Shown here piece after piece: positions 32,566-42,295 of a DNA stretch of 58,727 nt (position 1 is the stretch's first letter; each line of letters begins with the position of its first letter). The DNA is taken from positions 1 to 58,727 of the forward strand of contig JAGKWS010000010.1 in the NCBI GenBank assembly GCA_021151685.1, read 5' to 3'. The notes under the pieces are model-generated. The model ran no database searches and was not told the DNA's origin. It saw only the letters and a program-made list of their open reading frames with translations. The position numbers were made by a program, and so were the translations under genes. Origin of the DNA: Chitinophagaceae bacterium (lineage in GTDB: Bacteria; Bacteroidota; Bacteroidia; Chitinophagales; Chitinophagaceae).

Positions 32566-34377
32566 TTAGCTTTCTGTCATTTGCAGCTTGTTCAGGTTGC
32601 GGTATAGGCCGTCTTCTATATTTATTAGTTCGGTATGGGTGCCGCTCTCTCGTACACGCCCGTCTTCCAGCACAATAATCTGGTCGGCACTGCGAATGGT
32701 AGATAACCTGTGGGCTATAACAAACGAAGTACGTCCCTTCATCAGGTATTGCAGGGCATCCTGTACCTGTGCTTCCGATTCCGAGTCCAGCGAGCTCGTA
32801 GCCTCGTCCAGCAACAGTATTACAGGGTTCTTCAGTATAGCGCGCGCTATGGCTATGCGCTGCCGCTGGCCGCCAGATAGTTTCATGCCACGCTCACCCA
32901 CCACTGTCTGGTACCCTTCGGGAAAGGCAGATATAAATTCGTGGGCGTTTGCCTTGCTGGCAGCCGCTACCACTTCTTCCATCGTAGCATCGGGGCGGCC
33001 GTAGGCTATGTTTTCGAAAATAGTACCACCAAACAGCAGTATATCCTGTGGCACAAGGGCTATTTGCCCACGCAGTTGCGACAGTGGTATAGATGATGCT
33101 TGCCTGCCATCAAACAATACATCGCCCGATTCCGGATCGAAGAAACGAAGCAATAACGACACAATGGTACTCTTGCCCGCACCACTGGGGCCTACTATAG
33201 CTATCTGCTGCCCGGTGAAAGCCTCCAAAGACAAATCCTTTATCACAGTTATATCACGGCGAGATGGGTAGCTGAAACGCACATTGCGGAAGGTAACATT
33301 GCCACGCAGTTTGTTGGCTGGGTCTATGGTGCTTTGCGCTACTGTTATATCTTCCTCATCCTCGGCCAGCAACTCGCGCACCCGTTGTGTAGCACCCAGT
33401 GTTTTTTGCAGTTGGCTATATATCTCGGCAAATCCCGCCATAGTGCCACCCACAAAGGCCGTATACACTACAAATGCTGTCAAGTCGCCAAAAGATAGTT
33501 TGCCTGCCTGCATCAGCCCGGCACCATACCACACCACCAGCACTATAGCACCAAATACGCTAAAGAGCATAAAGGAAACAAAAAGCCCACGGTACAGGCT
33601 GTTACGCACAGCCATGTCCACCACGCCCGATATATTCTTTTTGAAACGGGCCACCTCATACCACTCGTTCGAGAAGGCTTTTACGTTACTGATGCCTTGC
33701 AACGTTTCTTGCACCACCGTATTAGACTCTGCCAATTGGTCTTGTGCCTTGCGCGACATACTTCTGATAGACCGGCCAAAAACAAGTGCTATTACTACAA
33801 TAACGGGCACTACCGATAGCATGAGCCCTGTCATTTTGGGGCTGATGAACATGATAAGGCATATACCTATCACCAATGTCAGTATACCCCTGAGGAACTC
33901 GGCCAGCATGCCGGTAATAGCGTCTTGTATCTGAGAGGCATCGGCCGTTATTCTGCTCGATAGTTCGCCTACACGGTGCTGCCCAAAGAAATTCATAGGC
34001 ATCGTTATCAACTTGCGGTACACATCTTGCCGCATATCGGCAACGGCATTTTCCCCTACATAAGTAAATAGATATATGCGCAGGAACGAAAATATCATTT
34101 GTACGGCCAGTACGCCCACCATCAACAGGGCAGTAGTGCCCGGCGAATACGCAAATGGCCCTTTCAGGTCGCCATGCGCACTGTCTATCAGTCGTTTCAG
34201 CAGGTACGGAAATGCCATTACTGTACCGCTGGACAAGCCTATGAATACAAGACCCGCTATAAAGCGGCCCTGATAAGGTTTCAGGTATTTGAAAATCAAC
34301 AGAACTTCCCGCAGGGACTCTTTGGTGACTTTTACTTTTGGTAAATCTTCTTTGTTGGTATCTCTGGGCCGCGCCAT
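32566..34377 (-). CDS. ABC transporter, fused permease and ATPase (MsbA-like exporter)
   Basis: 603 residues. Six transmembrane helices (residues 25-320; TM segments around 37-60, 85-105, 160-200, 270-300) precede an ATPase with Walker A GPSGAGKST, signature LSGGQRQRIAIARAIL, Walker B VILLLDEATSSLDS and switch His in VIAHRLSTI. This half-transporter architecture acts as a dimer and exports lipids, lipid A-like molecules or drugs in this family. No substrate evidence. It has a TAACTTTG promoter box 23 bases upstream of the ATG. Confidence 0.93.
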   Translation of the reverse strand: MARPRDTNKEDLPKVKVTKESLREVLLIFKYLKPYQGRFIAGLVFIGLSSGTVMAFPYLLKRLIDSAHGDLKGPFAYSPGTTALLMVGVLAVQMIFSFLRIYLFTYVGENAVADMRQDVYRKLITMPMNFFGQHRVGELSSRITADASQIQDAITGMLAEFLRGILTLVIGICLIMFISPKMTGLMLSVVPVIVVIALVFGRSIRSMSRKAQDQLAESNTVVQETLQGISNVKAFSNEWYEVARFKKNISGVVDMAVRNSLYRGLFVSFMLFSVFGAIVLVVWYGAGLMQAGKLSFGDLTAFVVYTAFVGGTMAGFAEIYSQLQKTLGATQRVRELLAEDEEDITVAQSTIDPANKLRGNVTFRNVRFSYPSRRDITVIKDLSLEAFTGQQIAIVGPSGAGKSTIVSLLLRFFDPESGDVLFDGRQASSIPLSQLRGQIALVPQDILLFGGTIFENIAYGRPDATMEEVVAAASKANAHEFISAFPEGYQTVVGERGMKLSGGQRQRIAIARAILKNPVILLLDEATSSLDSESEAQVQDALQYLMKGRTSFVIAHRLSTIRSADQIIVLEDGRVRESGTHTELINIEDGLYRNLNKLQMTES

Positions 34378-34400
34378 TAGTGGTTATTGAAAAACGAATG

Positions 34401-34408
34401 CAAAGTTA
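34401..34408 (-). promoter_or_regulatory. TAACTTTG -7 box of the ABC exporter gene
   Basis: TAnnTTTG match on the minus strand, 23 bases before the ATG at 34377. Confidence 0.6.
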
Positions 34409-34546
34409 GGACAGGTAACCCGCCTGCCCGCTGATATTCGGTAAACGATTGTCTTTTATCGGTAAAAATCCATCAACTACTATACAGTTGTATCAGTACC
34501 CCATATACAGGGAAAGAGAGCCATATGTAGCCATTATGCGCATGCC

Positions 34547-37090
34547 CTACTGCTCACCATCGGCCTCTTGCAGCGATATCGCATAGCCATCGGCTACACC
34601 ACTACGTTTGTCCTTTGCAGCCTTTGCCTTTATGGCCGCCACCATACTGATGCAGAAACCCAGTACCATAACTATAACCCCCAACCACAGCACATTGATG
34701 TAGGGGAAAACCAACGCCTTCAGTACTATGAAGTCATCCATAGGGTTGGTTTGTTTCACTTGTATCTCCAGCGATGCCGAATCTTTAGAATGTACCTGCA
34801 AGGCTGCAAAACGTGTGTACAAACCCATAGATTGTACTGTGTCGTCTATCTGCATAATGTATTGCCTGTCGCGCAGCACATATATAGGGGCAATGTCTGT
34901 TTTGTGGCCGGCAGCATCATACACCGCCAGTTGTGCCTTCACTGCCAAATCACCCTCTTTGGCCTCATACCTCGGGTCACTTATCTGGTTGGTAAATCCA
35001 CCAAATACCATGTAGCCTGTAGATAGGAATACCGTATCGCCTGTTTTGGCTACATTATATTTCCTGTAACCTGCTGTGTCGCTTTTAGTTTTGTCCGTAG
35101 CACTGTTGATGTAGGTAAATATGTCCTGGTTCCAATAGTGCTTGGTCGATGGATTGGCACTGAGCCCCTGCTGGCCTTTGGGGTTTATAAAAGCATCGGG
35201 GTACAGCATAAATCGCTCTGTAACGGTTTTTGTTACCGTGTCACGCTTCTCGAATGCCACGCGGTAGTATATGCGCCTGTCCTTGCTATGTACTTCGCTA
35301 TCGCCAATATAGGTGGCCATATACTGGCCCATAGCTACAGGTATACCACGAAACATGATAACGTTCTCCATGTTCTCGCGTATGTTTTCTTCGGTAGTGC
35401 TCTTCTTGAAGTCGAAAGGCATACCAGTGGTATTTAATGATATAGCATGCTTGTTGTAAGAAGATAATAATATACCCAGTAGCATAGCCGCAAAGCCCAG
35501 GTGCGATACTGATGCACCCAATTTGCTGAATTTGGTTTTCTGCACGGCCACACCATAGCCAATGTTGGCTACTATACCAAAGCAGGCCGAAAACAGCATG
35601 AGCACATACTGCCATGTGGTTATATCCTGCCCCCAAGCTATCAGCGCCGTAAACACACCCGATATTAACGCAACAATACCCAGGCGTTTTGCCAGTGTTT
35701 TGCTATCACTCTTTTTGTATTTCATATACAAAACAGTAGCAGACAGCAGACCTATAATAATGGCCACCCATACTTGTATATTATTGTAGTGGGCCATTGG
35801 GTCGGTAGGTGGGGCAAAATCCTTGCCCGAAATCCATTTGGCTAATGGTGCCCATACAGGTATAGAAGTGGTTATTGCTATTTCTACAGACGATAGGAAT
35901 AGGATAACCGAGCCTACAAACATCCAAAACTCGCGGGAGAGTATGTCTTCTTCAGAAGGCACCCTTGGCAGTTGCTTCCACCGCACCACCAATTGTACTA
36001 CCGACCATAATAACAGCACACCTATCACCGTCAGCAAATGATAGGTGAGCGCAGTACCATCTCCGGTAAATGCATGTACCGATGTTTTGCCCAATATGCC
36101 GGTACGGGTAAGGAAGGTAGAATACCAAATGAGCAGGTGAGTAAGCAGCAACAATACAAATGTGAGCGTAAATGCACGGTTGGTGCTACGGTATACCAGC
36201 AGGGTATGCATACCGGCTATCAGCGTGAGCCACGGTACCAGCGATGCGTTTTCTACAGGGTCCCACGCCCAGTAACCACCAAAGTTCAGCGACTCATAGG
36301 CCCACGCACCACCCATCATAATGCCCAAACCCAGTATGGCACCACCCGCCAACGACCATACCAGCGTGGGTTTTACAAATCCTTTGTAGTCGCCCTTCCA
36401 CAAGGCGGCAATGCAGTAGGCAAACGGAATAAGTGTAAGCGCAAAACCCAAAAACAGAATGGGTGGGTGTATCACCATCCAGTAGTTTTGTAGCAATATG
36501 TTCAGGCCATTGCCATCTGTCAGCATTTCCAGATAGTTGGGCGATGCAAATATGGGTGCCTCCTGCATGGCATGGCGCGATAGCATAAATGGGGTAGACC
36601 CTATTTTAATGCTATCGCCAAGGTACAACCCCAGTATCATGGTAGTGAGTGCTACCTGCACCACACTTATTACCGCCATCGTGCGCGACTCGTAGGCACC
36701 CGCAGTCCGCATCACTATCAGCCCCAGTACCGCATGCCAAAAGGTCCACAACATGAAGCTACCCTGCTGCCCCTCCCAAAAACAAGATAGCAAATACTCC
36801 ATCGGCATGTCCAAAGATGAATGCTCCCATGCGTAATGGTACTCAAACAAATGGTTGGTGATGATGTAGAACAGCGCACCAAAGATGGCCACAACCGAAA
36901 ATGAATGAGTAGCGAAACCAACCCTGCCCATTGCCAGCCAACGCTTACCACCTGTAGGTAATTGTTCTTCGCGGGCAGCCATAAAGTAGCTCCACGCACT
37001 CAGCAATGCTGCCACAAAAGACACGATTACAAAAAAATGACCCAGTTGCCCGGGCCACAAATGCTCTCCTACAAATTGAGTATTGTTCAT
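34547..37090 (-). CDS. ccmF: Cytochrome c haem-lyase subunit CcmF
   Basis: 847 residues with about 14 transmembrane helices. The WWD haem-handling motif is GGYWAWDPVENASLVPWLT, and conserved periplasmic histidines flank it. CcmF accepts haem from CcmE and attaches it to apocytochrome c at the outer face of the inner membrane. The extended periplasmic domain near residues 600-790 is typical of full-length CcmF. It lies 85 bases downstream of ccmE in the same direction; ccmABCD and ccmH are not in the window. Confidence 0.94.
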   Translation of the reverse strand: MNNTQFVGEHLWPGQLGHFFVIVSFVAALLSAWSYFMAAREEQLPTGGKRWLAMGRVGFATHSFSVVAIFGALFYIITNHLFEYHYAWEHSSLDMPMEYLLSCFWEGQQGSFMLWTFWHAVLGLIVMRTAGAYESRTMAVISVVQVALTTMILGLYLGDSIKIGSTPFMLSRHAMQEAPIFASPNYLEMLTDGNGLNILLQNYWMVIHPPILFLGFALTLIPFAYCIAALWKGDYKGFVKPTLVWSLAGGAILGLGIMMGGAWAYESLNFGGYWAWDPVENASLVPWLTLIAGMHTLLVYRSTNRAFTLTFVLLLLTHLLIWYSTFLTRTGILGKTSVHAFTGDGTALTYHLLTVIGVLLLWSVVQLVVRWKQLPRVPSEEDILSREFWMFVGSVILFLSSVEIAITTSIPVWAPLAKWISGKDFAPPTDPMAHYNNIQVWVAIIIGLLSATVLYMKYKKSDSKTLAKRLGIVALISGVFTALIAWGQDITTWQYVLMLFSACFGIVANIGYGVAVQKTKFSKLGASVSHLGFAAMLLGILLSSYNKHAISLNTTGMPFDFKKSTTEENIRENMENVIMFRGIPVAMGQYMATYIGDSEVHSKDRRIYYRVAFEKRDTVTKTVTERFMLYPDAFINPKGQQGLSANPSTKHYWNQDIFTYINSATDKTKSDTAGYRKYNVAKTGDTVFLSTGYMVFGGFTNQISDPRYEAKEGDLAVKAQLAVYDAAGHKTDIAPIYVLRDRQYIMQIDDTVQSMGLYTRFAALQVHSKDSASLEIQVKQTNPMDDFIVLKALVFPYINVLWLGVIVMVLGFCISMVAAIKAKAAKDKRSGVADGYAISLQEADGEQ

Positions 37091-37175
37091 GTTGTTGTTC
37101 GTCTGTTTTCAGTTCGTCTGTTACACGTAGTACATATGCCGCTACATCATCACATCTCAGGTGCGTATTGGGGGG

Positions 37176-37568
37176 CTATCCTTTTCCTACAGCTATCTGG
37201 TCTTTTTTGTACTTAGACGGGCATTTCATCTGTATGCGGGAACAATGAAATGTGCCCTCCTTCATATATCCCATCATCACTATCTGTTCCGACTTTTCTA
37301 TGTCTCTCGGCTTTTCTCCGTTAAACACCACTTTTGTGTTGCTACCAGCCTTATCATTGGCATAAAAGGTAAAGTGATTGGCATCTACACGTGGGTCATA
37401 TTGCATTGCTTTTGAAGTATCAAGAGTGCCTATTATATAGTAACTCTTGCCCGGTTCTTTCGATGCCGAAGCAAATGTTTCATAAGAACTAAAATCACCA
37501 AAAATGCTGATGAGGCCGGCAATGGCTGCCATTATTACTATCAGCAATACTATCTGTGTCTTTTTCAT
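37176..37568 (-). CDS. ccmE: Cytochrome c maturation protein CcmE, CxxxY type
   Basis: 130 residues from the ATG at 37568. One N-terminal transmembrane helix (IVLLIVIMAAIAGLISIF), then the beta-barrel OB-fold haem chaperone domain (YYIIGTLD, FTFYANDK, VVFNGEKP, IVMMGYMKEGTFHCS). The covalent haem-binding residue of the usual HxxxY motif is replaced: the C-terminus reads K-C116-P-S-K-Y120, a CxxxY motif, as reported for a subset of bacteria and archaea. It is the haem chaperone delivering to CcmF, encoded immediately downstream. Confidence 0.92.
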   Translation of the reverse strand: MKKTQIVLLIVIMAAIAGLISIFGDFSSYETFASASKEPGKSYYIIGTLDTSKAMQYDPRVDANHFTFYANDKAGSNTKVVFNGEKPRDIEKSEQIVMMGYMKEGTFHCSRIQMKCPSKYKKDQIAVGKG

Positions 37569-37607
37569 ATGCCACCGCAGTTGTTTGTACGCTGCTTGCT
37601 TTCGCCG

Positions 37608-37615
37608 CAAAGGTA
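37608..37615 (-). promoter_or_regulatory. TACCTTTG -7 box of ccmE-ccmF
   Basis: TAnnTTTG match on the minus strand, 39 bases before the ccmE ATG. Confidence 0.55.
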
Positions 37616-37657
37616 AGGCATATAGCCCTTATAAACCTTGACGAAGGCGGGTGTGTG

Positions 37658-38191
37658 TCAGGAAATTGTCTTTTTATACAGGGCTATTACCCGGTATGTT
37701 TGCCTACCCCTGTCATAACTGTTCAGGTATCTGTACCACTTCCACTGGTCTTTTACAGCACTTACAAACTGTGGGTTGGCGGCAAGGTACACACGGCTCA
37801 GGTTTTCTTCGGTAAGAGGGTACAGTTGCCCACATACCCCCTCGCTAAAGTAGTATTGCTTTTTGCGTATGCGGCCGGCATGCACCCGGCGCATATATAG
37901 GGTAAGGGTATCTGCCATGCATACTGTATAGTCTACGCCATCTACCAATCTATGAAGTGCCCTGTTGCGCCCCCTGTATCCCCACAGGCCGGTTATGGGC
38001 ATGGTTGTTCTGCCACCATGAGATTTTATTATCAGCGTAGTGCCGTTTTCAGCAAGGTAAATATTGTCTGCCGAGTGGTCTGTCACAGGTCGGTGTACAT
38101 CGGCACAAGACCATGCTATAAAAGGTACTACACGTTGCGCAGCCGCTGGCAGCGATGCGAACAATAGAATAAGTGTAATCACCCTGTTCAT
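37658..38191 (-). CDS. Hypothetical secreted protein
   Basis: 177 residues from the ATG at 38191. A signal peptide (LILLFASLPAAAQ) and a mature region of about 160 residues with one Cys pair (SCADV, YTVCMADTL) and basic stretches (MRRVHAGRIRKK). I recognise no domain. It lies upstream of ccmE in the same direction, but a promoter box in between suggests separate transcription. Confidence 0.6.
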   Translation of the reverse strand: MNRVITLILLFASLPAAAQRVVPFIAWSCADVHRPVTDHSADNIYLAENGTTLIIKSHGGRTTMPITGLWGYRGRNRALHRLVDGVDYTVCMADTLTLYMRRVHAGRIRKKQYYFSEGVCGQLYPLTEENLSRVYLAANPQFVSAVKDQWKWYRYLNSYDRGRQTYRVIALYKKTIS

Positions 38192-38281
38192 ATCTGTGGT
38201 TAAAGTTATAGCATTATGCCCACCGGCATGGTTACTATTCGGCAAGTTTCGATATTATATAATTTATTGACCGTACTGGTG

Positions 38282-38289
38282 TAATTTTG
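38282..38289 (+). promoter_or_regulatory. TAATTTTG -7 box of eno
   Basis: TAnnTTTG match 26 bases before the eno ATG. Confidence 0.6.
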
Positions 38290-38315
38290 CAGCCACTAAC
38301 AAAAACGATCATCAC

Positions 38316-39605
38316 ATGAGTTTCATTACAGAGATTGTAGCCCGCCAGATTTTGGATAGCAGGGGCAACCCCACAGTAGAGGCCGATGTACACACAAGCG
38401 AAGGCATTGTAGGCCGCGCTGCAGTGCCAAGCGGTGCCAGTACCGGCAAGCACGAAGCCGTAGAACTGCGTGATGGCGACAAGAAAAAATACCTTGGCAA
38501 GGGTGTGCTGAAGGCAGTAAGCAACATAAACGATGTGATAGCCGAAGAACTGTATGGTACCGAAGTGACCGACCAACGCAGTATAGATAAGATAATGCTG
38601 GATATAGATGGTACCCCCAACAAAGCAAAATTGGGTGCCAATGCTATATTGGCCGTTAGTATGGCTGCCGCAAGGGCTGCTGCACAAACTACTGGTCTGT
38701 CTTTGTATCGTTACATAGGTGGTGCCAATGCACGTACACTGCCCGTGCCCATGATGAACATACTGAACGGCGGTGCCCATGCCGATAACAAGATAGACTT
38801 TCAGGAGTTTATGGTAATGCCTATAGGCGCAGCCACCTTCAGCGAAGGTTTGCGTTGGGGAGTTGAAATTTTTCATGCGCTGAAAACAGTACTGAAAGAC
38901 AAAGGATACAGCACCAACGTGGGCGATGAAGGCGGGTTTGCACCCAACATTCAAAGCAATGAAGAGGCCATAGAGACCGTTCTGAAAGCTATTGAAAAAG
39001 CTGGCTACAAGCCCGGCCTGCAGGTGGCTATAGCTATGGACGCTGCCAACAGTGAACTGTGGAATGAAAAAGAAAAGAAATATCACTTCCACAAGAGCGA
39101 TGGCAAAAAAATGAGCAGCGACGAACTGGTAGAATACTGGGTGAAGTGGTGCAAAAAATACCCCATAGTAAGTATAGAAGATGGTATGGCCGAAGACGAT
39201 TGGAAAGGATGGAAAAAGTTGACAGAAGCTCTGGGCGACAAAGTACAGTTGGTGGGCGACGACCTGTTTGTGACCAATGTAGAGCGTCTGGAAAAAGGTA
39301 TTAAAGAAAGCACAGCCAACGGCCTGTTGGTAAAGGTGAACCAGATAGGTACCCTCAGCGAAACCATAGATGCCGTAACCATGGCACAGGTGAACCGCTA
39401 CAATACCATTATGAGCCACCGCAGCGGCGAAACCGAAGATACAACCATTGCAGATCTTGCAGTAGCACTCAATTGTGGCCAGATAAAAACTGGCTCTGCA
39501 AGCCGTAGCGACCGTATGGCCAAGTACAATCAGTTATTGCGTATTGAAGAGCAACTGGGCGATACTGCTTTTTATCCCGGTAAATTGCTTAAATTTGGTA
39601 AATAA
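38316..39605 (+). CDS. eno: Enolase
   Basis: 429 residues, full-length bacterial enolase. N-terminal ARQILDSRGNPTVEADVH, substrate loop SGASTGKHEA, metal-ligand regions DDLFVTN and SIEDGMAEDDW, and the C-terminal SHRSGETEDTTIADLAV are intact. It interconverts 2-phosphoglycerate and phosphoenolpyruvate in glycolysis, with possible degradosome roles in other phyla. It precedes a FtsB-like gene by 67 bases, a gene order also found in proteobacteria. Confidence 0.98.
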   Translation: MSFITEIVARQILDSRGNPTVEADVHTSEGIVGRAAVPSGASTGKHEAVELRDGDKKKYLGKGVLKAVSNINDVIAEELYGTEVTDQRSIDKIMLDIDGTPNKAKLGANAILAVSMAAARAAAQTTGLSLYRYIGGANARTLPVPMMNILNGGAHADNKIDFQEFMVMPIGAATFSEGLRWGVEIFHALKTVLKDKGYSTNVGDEGGFAPNIQSNEEAIETVLKAIEKAGYKPGLQVAIAMDAANSELWNEKEKKYHFHKSDGKKMSSDELVEYWVKWCKKYPIVSIEDGMAEDDWKGWKKLTEALGDKVQLVGDDLFVTNVERLEKGIKESTANGLLVKVNQIGTLSETIDAVTMAQVNRYNTIMSHRSGETEDTTIADLAVALNCGQIKTGSASRSDRMAKYNQLLRIEEQLGDTAFYPGKLLKFGK

Positions 39606-39672
39606 CCACTGTGCTATCAGTGTATTGTCGTAATAATATTAGTAGCCCATAACAAGGTAAAGTACTGAAGAT

Positions 39673-39978
39673 ATGAATAAAATAACTAAAATAATAACTA
39701 ATAAATATTTTATTACATCTTTTTGCTTTGTTGCATGGATTGCCTATTTCGACCAAAATGATTGGATGACATTGCGGGAGCGTGAAAAAGAACTGAACAC
39801 GCTGAACGACAACATTGCCTACCTGAAAAAAGAGATAGCACAAATGTCTGTAGAGACAAAATCGCTAACGGTAGACTTATATGGTCATGTCAATAATCCT
39901 GAACAATTGGAGAAATACGCACGCGAACAATATAGAATGAAACAAGACAACGAAGACGTTTACGTAATAGAGCATTAG
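39673..39978 (+). CDS. FtsB/DivIC-family septum formation protein
   Basis: 101 residues, DivIC/FtsB type. One transmembrane helix (ITSFCFVAWIAYF) is followed by a leucine-zipper-like coiled coil (LREREKELNTLNDNIAYLKK) and a short globular C-terminus ending NPEQLEKYAREQYRMKQDNE, the conserved NPEQ/YxxE-type box of FtsB/DivIC. It bridges FtsL and FtsQ in the divisome and helps activate septal peptidoglycan synthesis. Adjacent to eno as in many bacteria, and followed by a hairpin terminator. Confidence 0.92.
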   Translation: MNKITKIITNKYFITSFCFVAWIAYFDQNDWMTLREREKELNTLNDNIAYLKKEIAQMSVETKSLTVDLYGHVNNPEQLEKYAREQYRMKQDNEDVYVIEH

Positions 39979-40010
39979 AATTTCGCTTTTTGTACGTACA
40001 CATAGTTTTT

Positions 40011-40040
40011 AGGGGCCGTCACACAAGATGGCCCCTATTT
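40011..40040 (+). terminator. terminator of eno-ftsB
   Basis: AGGGGCC / GGCCCCT stem (40011-40017, 40030-40036) followed by ATTTATTT; the stem can extend by two further pairs after one mismatch. Confidence 0.75.
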
Positions 40041-40152
40041 ATTTCGCTTATGTTGCAATAATGATAAAGTGGCGTGAAAATAGAAGAGCAAATAGAGCAA
40101 TGTGATAAAATGTTGTCACCTTTGACCCGACTTTGTGAAACAGATAGGGTAC

Positions 40153-40662
40153 ATGCAAGATGTGATAACGATTGTAGCCGGTACCAACCGGCCAGACAGT
40201 ATGACAGAAAGAGTAGCAGCCATCTATTACGAGCTACTGAGTGTGCGGGGAAATGAGGTGCAATTATTATTGCTGAAAGGTAAACCAATTTGGGAACGTG
40301 GCCCCGAAATGATAGCATTAGAGCAACAATACCTGATACCTGCTACAAAGTTCATTTTTGTGATGCCCGAATATAATGCCAGTTTCCCCGGAGTTCTGAA
40401 AATGATGATGGACAATAGCGACATCAAAAAATGCTGGTGGAACAAAAAGGCAGCTCTAACCGGTCTTTCAGATGGCCGGGCTGGCAACCTGAGAGGGGTA
40501 GAGCATATGACGGCAATACTCAATTACCTGAAAGTAAATGTTTTGTATAATAAGATATTGTTATCTAAAATAAAAGAAGAGATAGCACCAGATGGTGCCA
40601 TCCTCAAACCGCAGACTGCGTCGCTGCTGCAAACACAAGTCGACGAGTTCCTTCATTTTTAA
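40153..40662 (+). CDS. NADPH-dependent FMN reductase-like protein
   Basis: 169 residues from the ATG at 40153 (a GTG six codons earlier is possible). Flavodoxin-like fold with the phosphate loop ITIVAGTNRPDSMTERVA and FVMPEYNASFPGVLKMMMDN, the family FMN/substrate segment (PEYNxSxPG). Likely reduces FMN or a quinone/azo-type substrate. Followed 27 bases later by a metallophosphoesterase gene, so probably cotranscribed. Confidence 0.9.
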   Translation: MQDVITIVAGTNRPDSMTERVAAIYYELLSVRGNEVQLLLLKGKPIWERGPEMIALEQQYLIPATKFIFVMPEYNASFPGVLKMMMDNSDIKKCWWNKKAALTGLSDGRAGNLRGVEHMTAILNYLKVNVLYNKILLSKIKEEIAPDGAILKPQTASLLQTQVDEFLHF

Positions 40663-40689
40663 TCTGGCGGGTATGTCCCGTTTTCTTCA

Positions 40690-41928
40690 ATGAAACTTCG
40701 TTTTATTATTATTCTGGGTGTTCTTATTCTGGCAGAGTACTACAGCTATATAGCTGTAAGAACCACACTGCGCAATGCACTGCCAAGCTGGCGCACCCCG
40801 CTCATGGTACTCTATTGGGCACTTACCATATTGTCGTGGGCTGGTTTCTTTTTCCTGCGTACAGTGTCGCTGCCACCGGCAGTACGCAACCTCTATATAG
40901 CCTTGGCACTTGGGTTTACGGTAGGCAAGGTTTTGGTGGCATTGTTCATGTTTGCAGACGATATTCGCAGGCTCATATCGTGGGGCATAGCATCTGTGGG
41001 TAGTGCCCCAGCCCATAGTGCAGTACAAAACAATGGTATACCCCGATCTGCCTTCCTCAGGCAGGCAGCATTGCTTGTGGGGGGGCTTTCGGTAGTTGGT
41101 TTTACGGCCGGCATTGCCAACCGGTATCGCTACCGGGTGCGAAAAGTGCGACTGGCCATAGACAAACTTCCTCCCGCATTTCGAGGGCTGAAAATTGTAC
41201 AGATTTCAGACATACATACCGGCAGCTTCGACGATCACAGAGCCGTAGAGCAGGGCATAGAAAGGGTATTGCACCAAAACCCCGACATCATACTGTTTAC
41301 CGGAGACCTGGTGAACAATATAGCCGATGAGGTAGATGAACGATTTATGAAGATATACAGCCGGCTAAAAGCACCAATGGGGGTCTATTCTACATTGGGC
41401 AATCACGACTATGGCGACTATGTGCAATGGCCATCTGCTGATGCCAAAAAAGACAATCTGGAACGGCTGAAACAAAAACATACACAGGCAGGTTGGCGTT
41501 TGCTCATGAACGAACATATAGTACTACAACGTGGCAACGACAAAATAGCACTAATAGGTATAGAAAACTGGAGTGCAAAAGCCAACTTCCCAAAGTATGG
41601 CGATATGCAGGCGGCCTATGCAGGGCTTGAAGAAAAAAATGTCCCTTTCAAGATATTGTTGTCGCACGACCCTTCTCACTGGCGGGCCGAGGTGCTGGAA
41701 AAATATAAAGATGTGCAACTGATGCTGAGTGGCCACACACACGGAATGCAGTTTGGTGTAGATAGTAAATGGTTCAAATGGAGCCCCGTGCAGTATGTTT
41801 ATGACGAATGGGCGGGCCTGTATCAGGAGGGCGAACAACACCTTTATGTCAATCGTGGTTTTGGGTTTTTGGGCTACCCCGGTAGGCTGGGCGTATTGCC
41901 GGAAATAACAGTGATAGAGTTGGTCTGA
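40690..41928 (+). CDS. Membrane-anchored metallophosphoesterase
   Basis: 412 residues. Residues 1-150 hold four transmembrane helices; the rest is a calcineurin-like phosphoesterase domain with the five metal motifs in order: QISDIHTGSF, FTGDLVNN, GNHDYGDY, LLSHDPSH and SGHTHGMQ. The N-terminal membrane part plus this domain is the layout of YaeI-like UDP-sugar or phospholipid phosphodiesterases. The substrate is unknown. A perfect 18-bp hairpin follows. Confidence 0.93.
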   Translation: MKLRFIIILGVLILAEYYSYIAVRTTLRNALPSWRTPLMVLYWALTILSWAGFFFLRTVSLPPAVRNLYIALALGFTVGKVLVALFMFADDIRRLISWGIASVGSAPAHSAVQNNGIPRSAFLRQAALLVGGLSVVGFTAGIANRYRYRVRKVRLAIDKLPPAFRGLKIVQISDIHTGSFDDHRAVEQGIERVLHQNPDIILFTGDLVNNIADEVDERFMKIYSRLKAPMGVYSTLGNHDYGDYVQWPSADAKKDNLERLKQKHTQAGWRLLMNEHIVLQRGNDKIALIGIENWSAKANFPKYGDMQAAYAGLEEKNVPFKILLSHDPSHWRAEVLEKYKDVQLMLSGHTHGMQFGVDSKWFKWSPVQYVYDEWAGLYQEGEQHLYVNRGFGFLGYPGRLGVLPEITVIELV

Positions 41929-41954
41929 TACTTTTTTGGTGCATTCAGGCTATT

Positions 41955-41999
41955 GTTAAAGGCCAGTACTTTATAGAAAGTACTGGCCTTTAACATTTT
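41955..41999 (+). terminator. terminator of the metallophosphoesterase gene
   Basis: Perfect 18-bp stem starting GTTAAAGGCC (41955-41972 and 41977-41994) with a four-base ATAG loop, then ATTTT. Confidence 0.88.
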
Positions 42000-42295
42000 A
42001 TAGTGAACTCAAAAAAAAATCTACACATTGTGCAAACTTATTATGCCTGCCACACGTCTTCATGCATAGTACTTCTCTGTTATGTCGGATTTGATACTAC
42101 TTACCTGCTCCTATCAATTCAAATCCAAAACAATTGTATTAAATAAAATTGCGCACTTGTATTTTTAGTTAATAATTGAAAAAAAAATTATGCAAATTCG
42201 AAACATATTCATAATTTCCAGTGTCATTTTTTAAGAAATTGTTCACAAACACCAGAGAAACTATATACGGAACAGGCACCCAAACATCCAAAATC
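41995..42295. other. AT-rich leader region of the giant T9SS protein gene
   Basis: About 300 bases without a coding frame. No consensus TAnnTTTG box; the nearest is TATTTTTA near 42160. A long 5' leader is likely. Confidence 0.45.

Noticed and set aside
38235..39419. 394-codon minus-strand frame opposite enolase
   Set aside because: Enolase is unambiguous; the antisense frame is a shadow.
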